Below are positions 20,803 to 31,149 of a stretch of DNA of 64,000 bases, one piece after another. The notes beneath the pieces are model-generated. The model made no database searches. It was given only the letters and a program-made list of their open reading frames with translations, and was not told the origin of the DNA. The stretch comes from Vibrio injensis (GTDB lineage: Bacteria > Pseudomonadota > Gammaproteobacteria > Enterobacterales > Vibrionaceae). Within the stretch, counting starts at the first letter, position 1. The number at the start of each line of letters is the position of its first letter. Both the position numbers and the translations under genes were made by a program. Location: contig NZ_BDJF01000032.1 of NCBI RefSeq assembly GCF_001895205.1, forward strand, positions 62,001-126,000, written 5' to 3'.

Positions 20803-22095
20803 ATGCTAGCGATTTTTGCTCGTCTTCCCTGGGTGCATCGGGCATGTATTGCCTTTTTTAGTGCGGTGATTGTTGTCGCGTTATTTTTCCTCCCGGATCA
20901 GGAAGCATTAAGAAACCACCCAGAACGACTACAAATTGGTCGTCATTATCCTTTGACTATTGACCGGGAAGCACTAGCGCCAGGCAGTACGGTATTGCCT
21001 TCTGCTTTACTGCGCTGGGAAACGCATAAAGTGAATTCGGGAGAAAGTGCAGCACTTCTTTTTCAACGTATTGGTCTCTCCGCTCGTTTACTCCATGAAC
21101 TGACGTCCAGTGATCAACAAATCAACCAACAATTGAGTCGCTTACGCCCCGGTGATGAGTTGCAATTTGGGTTTGATGACAATAACCAATTAATTCAACT
21201 TAAACGACGTATTACCCCCTATGAAACCTTTGATATCACTCGTACCGACGCTGGTTTTTCTGCTCGGTTTGATAAAAAAGAGGTTTTTTATCAATACAAT
21301 TACGCTCAAGCTGAAATCACCTCAAACTTTTGGAATGCGGCAAGAGGAGCAGGCTTAACGGCTAACCAGATTATGGAATTAGCGGGCATTTTTGGTTGGG
21401 ATATCGATTTTGCGTTAGATATTCGCTCAGGAGATCACTTTCGCTTACTGTTTGAAGAGAAAATAGTTGAAGGTGAAGTAGTGGGACGAGGGCGAATCAT
21501 CGCCACTCAATTTACTAACCAAGGCACAACCTTTACAGCAATTTTGGACGATCATACTGGACAATATTACGATGAAACTGGCCGAGCGATGAAAAAAGCG
21601 TTTCTACGGGCACCTCTTGATTTTCGGCGCGTATCATCAAACTTCAACCCTCGCCGCCTTCATCCAGTGACAGGCCAGCTAAGGGCGCATCGAGGTACAG
21701 ACTACGTTGCGCCTGTAGGCACCCCAATTTGGGCCGCGGGTGACGGAGTAGTTGAACGCTCTAGCTATAACCAATTTAACGGTAATTATGTCTTTATTCG
21801 CCACAGTAATACCTATTTAACTAAATACCTTCACCTAACTCGACGTACGGTCAAAACTGGAGAGCGGGTTCGCCAAGGTCAAGTGATTGGTACATTAGGT
21901 GGAACCGGACGAGTCACGGGCCCCCATTTACACTACGAGTTTCTGGTTAATGGCGTTCATAAAGATCCACGCACAGTCGATCTTCCTCAATCAAAATCCT
22001 TGACCGGACAAGCAAAAGCGACATTTTTAGCTAATGCTAAAATTCGCCTTGATACCTTATCGCGTTATGGGCAATTACTCTACGCAACCCCTTAA
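20803..22095 (+). CDS. shyC: M23 peptidoglycan DD-endopeptidase, ShyC-like
   Basis: A 430-residue envelope protein with one N-terminal membrane helix (about residues 13-31), a LysM/OapA-like domain (about 70-125), a regulatory middle domain and a C-terminal M23 (LytM) domain. The zinc and catalytic residues are visible: His296 and Asp300 in HRGTD, and His375 and His377 in PHLHYEF. Such enzymes cut peptide cross-links to allow cell-wall growth. From memory, V. cholerae has three (ShyA, ShyB, ShyC), and ShyC lies in this neighbourhood. It is divergent from tyrS and ends at a terminator. Confidence 0.85.
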   Translation: MLAIFARLPWVHRACIAFFSAVIVVALFFLPDQEALRNHPERLQIGRHYPLTIDREALAPGSTVLPSALLRWETHKVNSGESAALLFQRIGLSARLLHELTSSDQQINQQLSRLRPGDELQFGFDDNNQLIQLKRRITPYETFDITRTDAGFSARFDKKEVFYQYNYAQAEITSNFWNAARGAGLTANQIMELAGIFGWDIDFALDIRSGDHFRLLFEEKIVEGEVVGRGRIIATQFTNQGTTFTAILDDHTGQYYDETGRAMKKAFLRAPLDFRRVSSNFNPRRLHPVTGQLRAHRGTDYVAPVGTPIWAAGDGVVERSSYNQFNGNYVFIRHSNTYLTKYLHLTRRTVKTGERVRQGQVIGTLGGTGRVTGPHLHYEFLVNGVHKDPRTVDLPQSKSLTGQAKATFLANAKIRLDTLSRYGQLLYATP

Positions 22096-22102
22096 CCTCA
22101 CA

Positions 22103-22136
22103 AAAAAGCCCTTATGATATCAGTAAGGGCTTTTTA
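22103..22136. terminator. Terminator between the M23 gene and erpA
   Basis: Stem AAAAAGCCCTTA / TAAGGGCTTTTT with a 9-base loop. T-runs on both strands serve the convergent genes. Confidence 0.88.
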
Positions 22137-22166
22137 ATCTGGGTAGTTCTCTAACACAAATAGATT

Positions 22167-22508
22167 TTAAACGCTAAATGACGCCCCACAACCACAGGTC
22201 GTAGTCGCATTAGGATTATTAATAAAAAAGCGCGAGCCTTCTAATCCATCACTATAATCCACTACGCCACCGATCAAATACTGTAAGCTCATGGGATCAA
22301 CGACTAAAGTCACACCACTGTTTTCGATAGTAGTATCGCCATCATTCACATTTTCATCGAAGGTAAAACCGTATTGAAAACCACTGCATCCCCCACCGGT
22401 AATATAAACTCGCAATTTCAACTGGGGATTTTCTTCTTCTTCAATTAACGTGCGTACTCGTGTGGCAGCGGCATCAGAAAACGTTAAAGGGACATTAACT
22501 TCACTCAC
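22167..22508 (-). CDS. erpA: Iron-sulfur cluster insertion protein ErpA
   Basis: A 113-residue A-type carrier that delivers [4Fe-4S] clusters to apoproteins. The three ligand cysteines are visible in [10 protein letters not shown] and in the C-terminal [10 protein letters not shown] start at GTG 22506-22508 (then [11 protein letters not shown]), with AGAGAGG upstream, because this matches the family; ATG codons 15 and 24 bases farther up are in frame. The promoter carries an IscR-type operator, so the gene should be repressed when Fe-S supply is adequate. Confidence 0.95.
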   Translation of the reverse strand: MSEVNVPLTFSDAAATRVRTLIEEEENPQLKLRVYITGGGCSGFQYGFTFDENVNDGDTTIENSGVTLVVDPMSLQYLIGGVVDYSDGLEGSRFFINNPNATTTCGCGASFSV

Positions 22509-22577
22509 GACGACCTCTCTCATTGGTGTCAATACTCATTGCCTATTGATGAGCATGTTTATTTTTCTAATCGTACG

Positions 22578-22610
22578 ATTATCTAATACCTGACTGTTTC
22601 GTTCAAGTAT
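22578..22610 (-). promoter_or_regulatory. erpA promoter with IscR type 1 site
   Basis: On the minus strand TTGAAC (22601-22606), a 17-base spacer and GATAAT (22578-22583). The 25-bp segment 22586-22610 agrees at 23 positions with the IscR type 1 consensus as I remember it (ATASYYGACT-RWWWY-AGTCRRSTAT) and covers the -35 and spacer, where IscR would block polymerase. Confidence 0.8.
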
Positions 22611-23060
22611 TAGCCGGATAATCTCATCGTAGCTACTATTCCAATCCCACCGAATCGTAAATATTATTGCGCGTGAAACCATCAGTCCCCCTCGGCGAGA
22701 AAAGTATGCCATCGAATGGCAATACTACCATTTTGCGCTTAGTCAGCGGATAAATGTTATAAATGATTTCGTCTCATCACTGAGCAGCGTACAATGCTCA
22801 ACGTAATGAATCCTAGGGTAGATTGGCCTTGTTAAGTGAACGCTGATTCGAACTTGAGCTAAAAGACGAACCTCGTGACTCAACGATATGTCGTTTTGTT
22901 TCCATCAACATAGCCAAGCAGATTGAGCAACGCTCGTACTAGCACACCGCTGTAGCTTACCGTAAGTGTATCAGCAGGGTTTCATCGTGATAAGGAGATT
23001 ACGCTTTATTATCTCCGCCAAGAACCCATATCGCCAGCGATGATAGTGGCTTTATCCCTA

Positions 23061-23324
23061 GGGTCTGTTTATCTTTCGAGCTGATTTTTGCAGCAGTTTG
23101 TGGCTTCTTTATACAAGGCAGAGGCTTTGAAATGTAGTTATTCTACCTAAGAAGCCGATAACGCAGTAGAAAGGAGCCACAAACGCTGCCCGAAGGGTTC
23201 GGCTAAAAGTGTTTTACTCTTTGTTGAGAGGTATTTTGCCTAGAATACTAGGCTACAAACCTCTCGCCGCGATTAAAACACTTTTATCTCGAACAAAATT
23301 TAACCGCGAAAGATAAACAGACCC
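23061..23324. mobile_element. MITE-like element, 264 bp, TA-flanked
   Basis: The 18-bp terminal inverted repeats GGGTCTGTTTATCTTTCG (23061-23078) and its complement (23307-23324) are exact and flanked by TA on each side, as expected for a TA target duplication (IS630/Tc1-mariner style). Inside are two imperfect long hairpins: GTTTGTGGCT...AGCCACAAAC, and AAAAGTGTTTTA...TAAAACACTTTT, which encloses nested GAGAGGT/ACCTCTC and GCCTAG/CTAGGC stems. There is no coding capacity, so any transposition would need an enzyme supplied elsewhere. It ends 41 bases before hemL. Confidence 0.7.
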
Positions 23325-23365
23325 TAAGGTCAACATGCCCTAACTAATATAAAGAGGAATTCTCA

Positions 23366-24658
23366 ATGACCAAATCAGAAGATCTGTATCAAAAGGCGCA
23401 AATTAAAATTCCAGGCGGAGTTAACTCTCCGGTGCGCGCCTTTAGTGGTGTAGGTGGCTCACCCATTTTTATTGATCGAGCCGATGGCCCACTGATTTTT
23501 GATGCCGATGGTAAAGCCTACATTGATTATGTTGGTTCATGGGGGCCAATGATTCTTGGTCATAATCATGCCGTCATTCGCGAAGCCGTGATCGATGCAG
23601 CGCAGCGTGGGCTGAGTTTTGGAGCGCCAACGGAAATGGAAATCACTATGGCAGAGCTCGTCTCTGAATTGGTGCCGTCAATGGAACAAGTCCGCATGGT
23701 GAGTTCAGGCACCGAAGCGACCATGAGTGCAATTCGTTTGGCTCGTGGTTATACCGGGCGAGATAAAATCATCAAATTCGAAGGCTGTTATCATGGTCAT
23801 GCTGATAGCTTATTAGTGAAAGCAGGCTCTGGAGCTTTAACTCTGGGTCAACCAAGCTCACCGGGCGTACCAGCAGACTTTGCCAAGCACACGCTGACGG
23901 CACGTTTTAATGATTTACAATCGGTACGCGAATTGTTCGCCGCTCATCCAGGGGAAATTGCTTGTATTATCGTCGAACCCGTGGCGGGAAACATGAACTG
24001 TATCCCTCCCATTGCTGGATTCCATGAAGGTTTACGCGAATTGTGCGATCAAGAAGGCGCATTATTGATTTTTGATGAAGTAATGACCGGGTTTCGTGTT
24101 GCGCTAGGTGGTGCACAAGCTTTTTATAACATCAAACCTGATTTGACCACGCTAGGTAAAGTGATTGGTGGCGGCATGCCTGTTGGCGCATTTGGTGGCC
24201 GTAAAGAAGTGATGCAGTATATTGCGCCAACAGGTCCTGTCTATCAAGCAGGTACCCTTTCAGGTAACCCGATTGCCATGGCGGCAGGTTACGCTTGTCT
24301 GTCGCTATTAAGACAAGAAGGTAATGAGAAAAATTTAGCGGCTAAAACCAAACAACTGGCCGATGGCTTTAAACAGCTCGCCGATAAGCATGGAATTCCA
24401 TTAGTGGTGAGTCAAGCAGGAGGCATGTTTGGCTTTTTCTTCACCGACCAAGCCAGTGTCACCTGCTACGAAGAAGTCGCTAAATGCGATATTGAGCGGT
24501 TTAAGCGTTTCTTCCATTTAATGTTAGGTTATGGGGTGTATCTAGCACCTTCCGCATTTGAAGCTTGCTTTACCTCTTTGGCTCACGGTAGTCGAGAAAT
24601 AGAAGCAACTTTAGAGGCAGCAGACCGAAGTTTTGCCCAATTAGCTCAAGAAGCGTAA
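23366..24658 (+). CDS. hemL: Glutamate-1-semialdehyde 2,1-aminomutase
   Basis: A 430-residue PLP enzyme that makes 5-aminolevulinate from glutamate-1-semialdehyde, the C5 entry to haem. Motifs include [27 protein letters not shown] and the PLP lysine Lys265 in [15 protein letters not shown]. The length is normal. The ribosome-binding site AAGAGGA is close to a MITE-like element. The stop codon lies inside a 9-base tandem repeat. Confidence 0.97.
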   Translation: MTKSEDLYQKAQIKIPGGVNSPVRAFSGVGGSPIFIDRADGPLIFDADGKAYIDYVGSWGPMILGHNHAVIREAVIDAAQRGLSFGAPTEMEITMAELVSELVPSMEQVRMVSSGTEATMSAIRLARGYTGRDKIIKFEGCYHGHADSLLVKAGSGALTLGQPSSPGVPADFAKHTLTARFNDLQSVRELFAAHPGEIACIIVEPVAGNMNCIPPIAGFHEGLRELCDQEGALLIFDEVMTGFRVALGGAQAFYNIKPDLTTLGKVIGGGMPVGAFGGRKEVMQYIAPTGPVYQAGTLSGNPIAMAAGYACLSLLRQEGNEKNLAAKTKQLADGFKQLADKHGIPLVVSQAGGMFGFFFTDQASVTCYEEVAKCDIERFKRFFHLMLGYGVYLAPSAFEACFTSLAHGSREIEATLEAADRSFAQLAQEA

Positions 24659-24684
24659 TGAGCGTAATGAGCGTAATGAGCGTA
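24653..24684 (+). repeat. 9-bp tandem repeat at the hemL stop
   Basis: GCGTAATGA is repeated three times plus a partial copy. The first copy contains the last hemL sense codon and the TAA. Copy number change would not alter the protein because each unit carries its own stop in that frame. Confidence 0.8.
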
Positions 24685-25114
24685 TATCGAATTTAACTTA
24701 TTAAATTGAAGGGGTATTGATTTTTCGCCATGCTATTCATTGCGAAGATTCAACACCCCTACCATGCAGAAAACTCACAACGTCTAATGCCATTAGTGCC
24801 AAAAAAACATCACTAATATGGCAAGGGAAACAAGTAAAATTGTTGTCCAAGGCATACGTTGCACCCATGAGGTTTTCGTCGCGCAGCAAGATTTCTTTTC
24901 ACAACAACCCATTTTTATCTCTCCCATTGCCCAAAGACTCAATCCAAGCCATTATAAACAGGGTTATAACGAAATCGAAACTAACTCTATGTCATTTATC
25001 TGTTTGTGACGATGGTGTGAGTAAATGGATAATGGATCTAATGATTCCGTCAATCGCTCACTGAGATCCGACATCCTGACATAGAAAATCAACCAGTAGA
25101 AAGGGGCCACTAGC
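24659..25114. other. 456-base gap between hemL and the AI-2E gene
   Basis: After the tandem repeat there is an imperfect inverted repeat (AGGGGTATTGA at 24710-24720 with TCAACACCCCT at 24750-24760), perhaps the hemL transcript end. Short frames (63 and 115 codons) run through 24717-25064 but lack ribosome-binding sites and any recognisable motif, so I do not call them genes. It may be decayed sequence. Confidence 0.5.
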
Positions 25115-26200
25115 GTGTCCGAAAAAACCAGACTTACCGTCAACCATTGGGTATTGATCGGCGCATTATGTATCGCCGTATTCAGTTGTTATCGACTGAT
25201 TGAACCTTATAGTAATGCGATCATGATGGCATTTATTCTGTCGCTATTGATTTTCCCTATCCATCAACGTTTAGAACAACGCCTAGCTCAGAAAAAAAAT
25301 CTTACCGCCTTGCTCTCTTGTATCATTTTAACGTTCATTATTGTTATTCCTTCAATGTTGGTTTTTTCAGCCATCATTCAACAAGGTGCTCGCTTTGCAC
25401 AAATACTCTATCACTGGGGTAATGAAGGCGGCATTCAAGCCGCACTTAGCCATCCTTTAATCATTAAGATACTCACATTGACCAATCAATATCTCCCGTT
25501 TCATGAGGTGACACCTCAACAAATCGCCCAGAAAACCGCTCAATTCGCCACCTCTTTTGGCAGTAGTTTGGTTGCCATTAGTGCCAAAATCGTTGGTGAT
25601 GTCACGCATTTAGTCATGAACTTTTTCTTAATGCTGTTTGTGCTATTTTTCCTGCTTCGCGATCACGACAAGATCATCAATGTACTGCGACACATTTTGC
25701 CTTTATCTCGTAGCCAAGAAGATAAATTACTGCATGAAATCCAACAGGTATCTAAATCAGCAATTATGGGATCATTTCTTACTGCCATTGCCCAAGGCGT
25801 AGCGGGTGGATTTGCGATGTGGATCGTCGGCTTACCCGGACTTTTTTGGGGCACCATGATGGGCTTCGCCTCTTTTATTCCTTTAATTGGCACCGCCTTA
25901 ATTTGGGTCCCAGCTACTCTCTATCTGTTTATTATTGGTGACACCGCTTGGGCATTGTTCTTATTAATCTGGAGTATTGCGATTGTTGGTTCGATTGATA
26001 ACTTATTACGTCCCCTACTGATGCAAGGCAGCGCAGGTATGAATACTTTAATGATCTTCTTCTCACTATTAGGGGGGATCCAGCTCTTTGGTTTGATAGG
26101 GTTAATCTACGGACCACTGATTTTTGCGATCACCATTGTTCTATTTAACCTCTATGAAGAAGAATTTGCGGGCTTTTTAAATCAAAAAGACCGCCATTAA
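25115..26200 (+). CDS. AI-2E family transporter (PerM/YdiK-like membrane protein)
   Basis: A 361-residue inner membrane protein with about seven to eight hydrophobic helices. It includes an N-terminal pair (about 13-50), a helix near 60-85, and the conserved family segment around [23 protein letters not shown]. Family members export small molecules, or in some cases exchange ions; the substrate cannot be read from sequence. Translation starts at GTG 25115 behind GAAAGGGG. rsmC follows 65 bases later. Confidence 0.88.
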   Translation: MSEKTRLTVNHWVLIGALCIAVFSCYRLIEPYSNAIMMAFILSLLIFPIHQRLEQRLAQKKNLTALLSCIILTFIIVIPSMLVFSAIIQQGARFAQILYHWGNEGGIQAALSHPLIIKILTLTNQYLPFHEVTPQQIAQKTAQFATSFGSSLVAISAKIVGDVTHLVMNFFLMLFVLFFLLRDHDKIINVLRHILPLSRSQEDKLLHEIQQVSKSAIMGSFLTAIAQGVAGGFAMWIVGLPGLFWGTMMGFASFIPLIGTALIWVPATLYLFIIGDTAWALFLLIWSIAIVGSIDNLLRPLLMQGSAGMNTLMIFFSLLGGIQLFGLIGLIYGPLIFAITIVLFNLYEEEFAGFLNQKDRH

Positions 26201-26265
26201 AGCGCTTCAAGCCAAGCGCTGATTATGCGAAAATCGTCCCCTTTGTCGTTCACCACGAGTTTGTT

Positions 26266-27288
26266 ATGCCACATTACACAGCCCCAAGTCAGATCACACA
26301 GCGTCAATTAACTTATTTCACTGGAAAAAAAGTCTTGGTCGCCGGGGAGGTGGAAGATAACTTTCCCATCGAGTTGAGCAAACACTGCGACTCCGTTACC
26401 GTATTTACTACCCATTATGGCTATTATCGTCAATTACAAGCGTCTTCTGCTGTAAAAAGTCATTTTGGCGCGGAATTAACTGCCGAGGTCACGGCTGATT
26501 TATTGCTACTTTATTGGCCAAAAGCTAAATTAGAAGCGCAGTTTTTACTCGCTATGTTACTGGCCAAACTGCCAGCACACTGTGAAGTGATCGTCGTCGG
26601 TGAAAACCGCTCAGGGATAAAAGCGGTTGAAAAACTGTTTAGCCCTTATGGCGTGATAAAAAAATACGATTCTGCTCGTCGTTGTTCATTTTATTGGGGA
26701 CAATGTACACAACCCGTTGCTGAATTTGACTTAGAAGATTGGTTTAAATCTTATACCGTCCATTACCAACAACACACACTGACTATTCGTAGCCTACCAG
26801 GGGTATTTAGCCATGGTGAATTCGATTTAGGTAGTCAGCTGCTGCTTGATAGCTTACCACCACTACAAGGTAAAATACTCGATTTTGGTTGTGGTGCTGG
26901 TGTGCTTGGTTGTGTGCTGAGTATGCTTAACCCTGAGATTCAGCTCGAAATGTGTGATATCAGCGCTCTTGCTATTCATTCTAGTCAAGCAACATTGGCG
27001 GCAAATGGCCTGACCGGACGAGTCTTTGCTTCCGATGTTTATTCAGATACTGACCGAGATTATCACTCAATTGTGACTAACCCACCCTTTCATTCAGGAT
27101 TAGATACCAGCTATCGAGCAACAGAAACTTTATTACAGCAAGCTCCTAATTATCTGACCGCGTCTGGTCAACTGTTTGTCGTCGCTAATAATTTCCTCAA
27201 ATACCCGCCATTAATAGAGCAAGCGTTCGGTAATTGTGTAACGCTAAATAAGACGGGTAAATTCTCAATTTATCACGCCAAAAAATAA
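26266..27288 (+). CDS. rsmC: 16S rRNA (guanine1207-N2)-methyltransferase
   Basis: A 340-residue enzyme that methylates G1207 of 16S rRNA. It has two methyltransferase-like halves; only the C-terminal one is active, with the SAM motif [12 protein letters not shown] and the catalytic NPPF at Asn272-Phe275. The N-terminal half is degenerate, which is normal for RsmC. An inverted repeat (27297-27331, arms with CCCGTAAA/TTTACGGG) follows and may end the transcript, though it lacks a T-run. Confidence 0.95.
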   Translation: MPHYTAPSQITQRQLTYFTGKKVLVAGEVEDNFPIELSKHCDSVTVFTTHYGYYRQLQASSAVKSHFGAELTAEVTADLLLLYWPKAKLEAQFLLAMLLAKLPAHCEVIVVGENRSGIKAVEKLFSPYGVIKKYDSARRCSFYWGQCTQPVAEFDLEDWFKSYTVHYQQHTLTIRSLPGVFSHGEFDLGSQLLLDSLPPLQGKILDFGCGAGVLGCVLSMLNPEIQLEMCDISALAIHSSQATLAANGLTGRVFASDVYSDTDRDYHSIVTNPPFHSGLDTSYRATETLLQQAPNYLTASGQLFVVANNFLKYPPLIEQAFGNCVTLNKTGKFSIYHAKK

Positions 27289-27462
27289 GCCTAGCGCCCG
27301 TAAATTGCCGTTTTTAACGACAGTTTACGGGAGTAACATCAAAAATTTGCGCCCACCGACACGGTTTACTGTCAACTTACTTGTCAAAGTAAAAAAACAC
27401 GTTAATTTCGTTATTTCCTACGCGTTACTTTATTCAATTTTCTCACTAAGGCTTTGTTGACT

Positions 27463-30400
27463 GTGAGCACCATTACAAATAACCCTTTGTTTAAATTTAA
27501 GTTTCATCGACAACATAAATTTAAACGCCTACAAAACACCCTGATGTTAGCGTTTCTGGCGCTGAGCTTGACTCCGCTGACGGTAACGGCCTTGTTCTTT
27601 CTTCATTCACACAGTAAAGACTTACAAGAACAAAGTACCTCACACCTTATTTCTGTACGTGATACCAAGCAGCAACAAATTATCGATTATCTCAGCGCCA
27701 AAGAATCTGAGGTAATGGGGTTTGTGCGTTCAGAACTCGCTTATGCTAGCGGTGGACGTTTTTATGGCCTAGTCAATGCTTTTCAGCGATTAGGAGAGAA
27801 CATCGAGCAAGCTCGTCAACATGCTCAACAACGCTATATCCCCGGTTCTGGTGATCAAATTAGAACCTCTATTTTGCCCAAATCGAGCAGTTATGCGGGT
27901 AGTGAACGCTATCGTCTGCTACACAAACGTTATCATGCCAGCTATCTAGAGTTACTTAAACGATCGGATTTTGATGATATTCTTATCGTTGATTTACAAG
28001 GTAATGTGGTCTATTCAATTTTCAAACATGCTTACTATGGCACGAATCTACTGACCGATAATCAGCAGAACTCGCCTCTGGGACGAACGTTCCAACAACT
28101 AGAGCAGCAAGTCACTGAACAACGTAAAGTCAATGAAGATTATACACCGGTTATTCTGTCTGATTTTGCCGAAGAAAATGGACGCCAGTATGCTTGGATG
28201 GGTGCACCGATCATCCAGCAAGGCTATCTTCACAGTTATGCCATGTTCCGTCTGCCAAATAATGGCATCACCAAATTAATTGCCGATCATAGTCAAGATT
28301 CAGCAAAAAGGACGTTATTGGTCGGCCAAGATCACCGTTCTCGCACACTGGCCTATCAACAAGCCGATGTCGATACCAGCAGTCAGGTGATTCAATTGGC
28401 ACTCAATGGCTCACGCTCGGTCACAACCTATGAGAATACTCTCGGTGAAAAACAGATTGCCGCTTATGCACCGATTCATTTGCAAAATCTCAATTGGGCC
28501 TTAGTGGTCGAACTTCCAGAAAAAGAAGCCTTTGCCCGAGTAAGACAACTGGAAAAATTATTTATTTTCGCCATGTTAACGGCGATCATCTTAGTAGTCA
28601 TTGCTTCTCACTACCTCTCTAACTTTATTACTCTCCCTTTGCTCAAGCTCACTTGGGCAGCAGAACGCGTCTCCGCTGGCGACTTAGATCAACCGATCAT
28701 TCACACTCAACGACGGGACGAAATTGGCCGTTTGGCCGTCAGTTTTGAGAGAATGCAACGCTCAATCCGAGAAAAAATCCAACTAATAAAATCACAAAAT
28801 ATTGAGTTGGAAGATAATATCCAAGTGATTCGTAAACAAAATGATGATCTACAACTAGCCAACAAACTTAAAGATGAATTTTTAGCGACGACATCACATG
28901 AGCTACGGACTCCACTACACGGTATGATAGGCATTGCTGAAGCTTTGACTTCCGGTACCAATGGACCAATTAGCCCAGCTCATCGCTATCAACTCGACAT
29001 TATTATTAATAGCGGTCAACGCCTTGCTAATCTTGTTGATGATCTGCTCGATTATCACAAAATGCGTTACGGTCATCTTGATATTGAAATTCAAGCGGTG
29101 AACCTATCCAACGCCACCCGAATGGTGCTTGAGCTGTCTCATCATCTGATCGGCAAAAAAACACTACGGATTATTAACCAAATTGCCGAGCAACCATTAT
29201 GGGTGTCGGCTGATGCTCAGCGTCTTGAACAGGTGCTGTATAATCTGATTGGTAATGCAATAAAATATACCTCTGAAGGAAAAATTGTTATTTCAGCTAC
29301 GCCAATGGAGCATCAAGTCAGAATCCAAGTTGTCGATACTGGGCAAGGAATCCCGGCAGAGCAGTTGGAGCATATTTTTGAGCCACTCATTCAAGCAGGA
29401 AATGATAGTAGCCGTTATCGTCAAGGTGCAGGCTTAGGATTGACGATCAGTCGTCAATTAATCGAATTAATGCAAGGCTCGTTATATGTCAGTAGTCAGC
29501 CGATGGTCGGCACCACTTTCAGCTTTACCCTCCCGCTCGCGACCTCGCAACAAATCGCTCAAGCTCAGCGTAGTCAAATTGCTCATTTTCAAGCACCAGA
29601 ATTAACCTCAATTGACGACCTCGAACAACCGCAACAACCTGAAAATCCAGAAGGGCCTTTATTACTGATTGCTGATGATGAACCCGTTAACCTGCGTGTA
29701 TTAGACAGCTTTTTACGTTTAGAGGGTTATCGTGTGCGAACAGCACTCGATGGACATGAGGTTATCGAAGCGATAACTAAAGAGAAACCTGAATTATTAC
29801 TGCTCGATGTGATGATGCCCGGCATGAGCGGTTATCAGGTCTGTGAGCAATTAAGAGAACAATACGATCACGCACAATTACCGATTATTATGCTAACCGC
29901 ATTAAATCAAAGCGATGATCGAATAAGAGGCTTTGCCGCAGGAGCCAATGACTACTTATCAAAGCCTTTTAATAAACAAGAACTTGCCGCTCGCATTAAA
30001 GCTCATTTAACCGCCAGTAAAGCAGAGCAACGCCGTATTGAAAATGCTCAACTTCAAAAAGAGCTCAAACAACGAGCCATGGTCGAAGCAAGTTTACTCG
30101 AAACTCAAGGCCGATTATTAGAACAACTGGACTCAGCACCTGAAGCAATTTTGTGTTTGCGCGAAGACAATAAAATTCGCTTTGCCAATGAAGCGGCTTG
30201 TAAGCTATTTAAACGTAGCCAAGAACAACTCAAACGTTCTAACGCCGAAGAGCTGATTGCGCCTAAATACTTACTGGTTGAGCAAGAGCATTATTGCGGA
30301 AACATTGATATTTATGTTGATGATGTCAGACAACATCTTTCCGCAGATGTACTGTGCTTACCGGAGGGGAATAGCTTCAAAAGTATGTATATTTTTAATG

Positions 30401-30882
30401 TCGGCGGCAATCTTAACGCCAACCGTATCCATCAACTGGAAACCGCTGTCGATGCTTTATCCAGTTATGCTTTTGCTGGTGATCGAGACAAACTTCAGCA
30501 GCTAAAAGAACTGGGAGGGGAATTTACTCGCATCGCAGAAAAAGTGGCCGGAGAAACTCAATCAAAACAGGCATTAATGCGCGCCGTGTTGGTCGATGCA
30601 ATGACGAGTGCTCTCGATTACTGGGAAAAAGTCACTGGGCAAAGTAAGTTTACTTTTGCTGAACAAAGTGGATTATGGCGGGTTTATTTAGATCGTAGCA
30701 CCTTACAAACTCGAACATTGGATAAATACTTACGTATTGAAACATTACCGAAAACTCCCCGTTGGCGTACGGTATTGAACTCTCTTGACTACATCCTAGA
30801 TCATTGTCAAGAACAAGGTCCGGAACGCACCTATATCGAAGTACAACGAGATAAATTACAGCAATTACTAACCAGCGATTAA
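27463..30882 (+). CDS. chiS: Chitin-responsive hybrid sensor kinase ChiS
   Basis: A 1139-residue inner membrane protein. One helix near residues 28-48 and another near 365-385 bracket a periplasmic sensor domain; then come HAMP, HisKA (His479 in TSHELRTPLHG), HATPase (NLIGNAIKYT, DTGQGIP, GAGLGLTISRQL), a receiver domain (Asp782 in LLLLDVMMPGMSG) and a C-terminal region of about 270 residues. In V. cholerae ChiS activates chitin-use genes, is held inactive by the periplasmic chitooligosaccharide-binding protein, and binds DNA through its C-terminal part. The adjacent operon matches that role. The start is uncertain: TTG 27454, TTG 27457 or GTG 27463, with AAGG at 27448-27451. Confidence 0.92.
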   Translation: MSTITNNPLFKFKFHRQHKFKRLQNTLMLAFLALSLTPLTVTALFFLHSHSKDLQEQSTSHLISVRDTKQQQIIDYLSAKESEVMGFVRSELAYASGGRFYGLVNAFQRLGENIEQARQHAQQRYIPGSGDQIRTSILPKSSSYAGSERYRLLHKRYHASYLELLKRSDFDDILIVDLQGNVVYSIFKHAYYGTNLLTDNQQNSPLGRTFQQLEQQVTEQRKVNEDYTPVILSDFAEENGRQYAWMGAPIIQQGYLHSYAMFRLPNNGITKLIADHSQDSAKRTLLVGQDHRSRTLAYQQADVDTSSQVIQLALNGSRSVTTYENTLGEKQIAAYAPIHLQNLNWALVVELPEKEAFARVRQLEKLFIFAMLTAIILVVIASHYLSNFITLPLLKLTWAAERVSAGDLDQPIIHTQRRDEIGRLAVSFERMQRSIREKIQLIKSQNIELEDNIQVIRKQNDDLQLANKLKDEFLATTSHELRTPLHGMIGIAEALTSGTNGPISPAHRYQLDIIINSGQRLANLVDDLLDYHKMRYGHLDIEIQAVNLSNATRMVLELSHHLIGKKTLRIINQIAEQPLWVSADAQRLEQVLYNLIGNAIKYTSEGKIVISATPMEHQVRIQVVDTGQGIPAEQLEHIFEPLIQAGNDSSRYRQGAGLGLTISRQLIELMQGSLYVSSQPMVGTTFSFTLPLATSQQIAQAQRSQIAHFQAPELTSIDDLEQPQQPENPEGPLLLIADDEPVNLRVLDSFLRLEGYRVRTALDGHEVIEAITKEKPELLLLDVMMPGMSGYQVCEQLREQYDHAQLPIIMLTALNQSDDRIRGFAAGANDYLSKPFNKQELAARIKAHLTASKAEQRRIENAQLQKELKQRAMVEASLLETQGRLLEQLDSAPEAILCLREDNKIRFANEAACKLFKRSQEQLKRSNAEELIAPKYLLVEQEHYCGNIDIYVDDVRQHLSADVLCLPEGNSFKSMYIFNVGGNLNANRIHQLETAVDALSSYAFAGDRDKLQQLKELGGEFTRIAEKVAGETQSKQALMRAVLVDAMTSALDYWEKVTGQSKFTFAEQSGLWRVYLDRSTLQTRTLDKYLRIETLPKTPRWRTVLNSLDYILDHCQEQGPERTYIEVQRDKLQQLLTSD

Positions 30883-30913
30883 GTAACGAGAATTGTCTAT
30901 CCTTCGTGTCGCT

Positions 30914-30951
30914 GTATCAAGCAAGTCTATTTAAATAGGCTTGCTTGATAC
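30914..30951 (+). repeat. 38-nt near-perfect palindrome after chiS
   Basis: Arms GTATCAAGCAAG and CTTGCTTGATAC with an A/T-rich centre that continues the pairing (CTATTT/AAATAG). It lies 32 bases past the chiS stop and could terminate or protect the chiS mRNA, though no T-run follows. Confidence 0.6.
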
Positions 30952-31131
30952 GTTCAGCGCATCACGGGTCACTCAACGATCAAAGCCCCCCAATCATCAA
31001 TGCTATCATCAATCTGACGTTGATTTTCTTATCAAAACAACCCTCTGATTTATCTCTCTATGCCAATAATTTTCCGGTGAAACCAGCAACAAATTCAGTA
31101 TTGAATCTTGACTAACTGGGTAATAAGTCAA

Positions 31132-31149
31132 GTTTGCGAAGATAATCAC
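31132..31149 (+). repeat. 18-bp direct repeat, copy 1
   Basis: GTTTGCGAAGATAATCAC; it differs at two positions from the copy at 31300-31317. Both lie upstream of the chitooligosaccharide-binding protein gene. Confidence 0.6.

Larger units (their letters stand above)
22509..23365. other. 857-base region between erpA and hemL
   Basis: It contains the erpA promoter with its IscR site (22578-22610), small inverted repeats (22703-22726 and a stem with GGAGAT/ATCTCC arms near 22997-23018), and a MITE-like element (23061-23324). No open frame here resembles a gene. The stretch 22730-23055 has no function I can name. Confidence 0.6.

Noticed and set aside
24717..25064. Overlapping short frames of 115 and 63 codons after hemL
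   Set aside because: No ribosome-binding site, low-complexity composition, no recognisable motif, and two frames compete in the same stretch.
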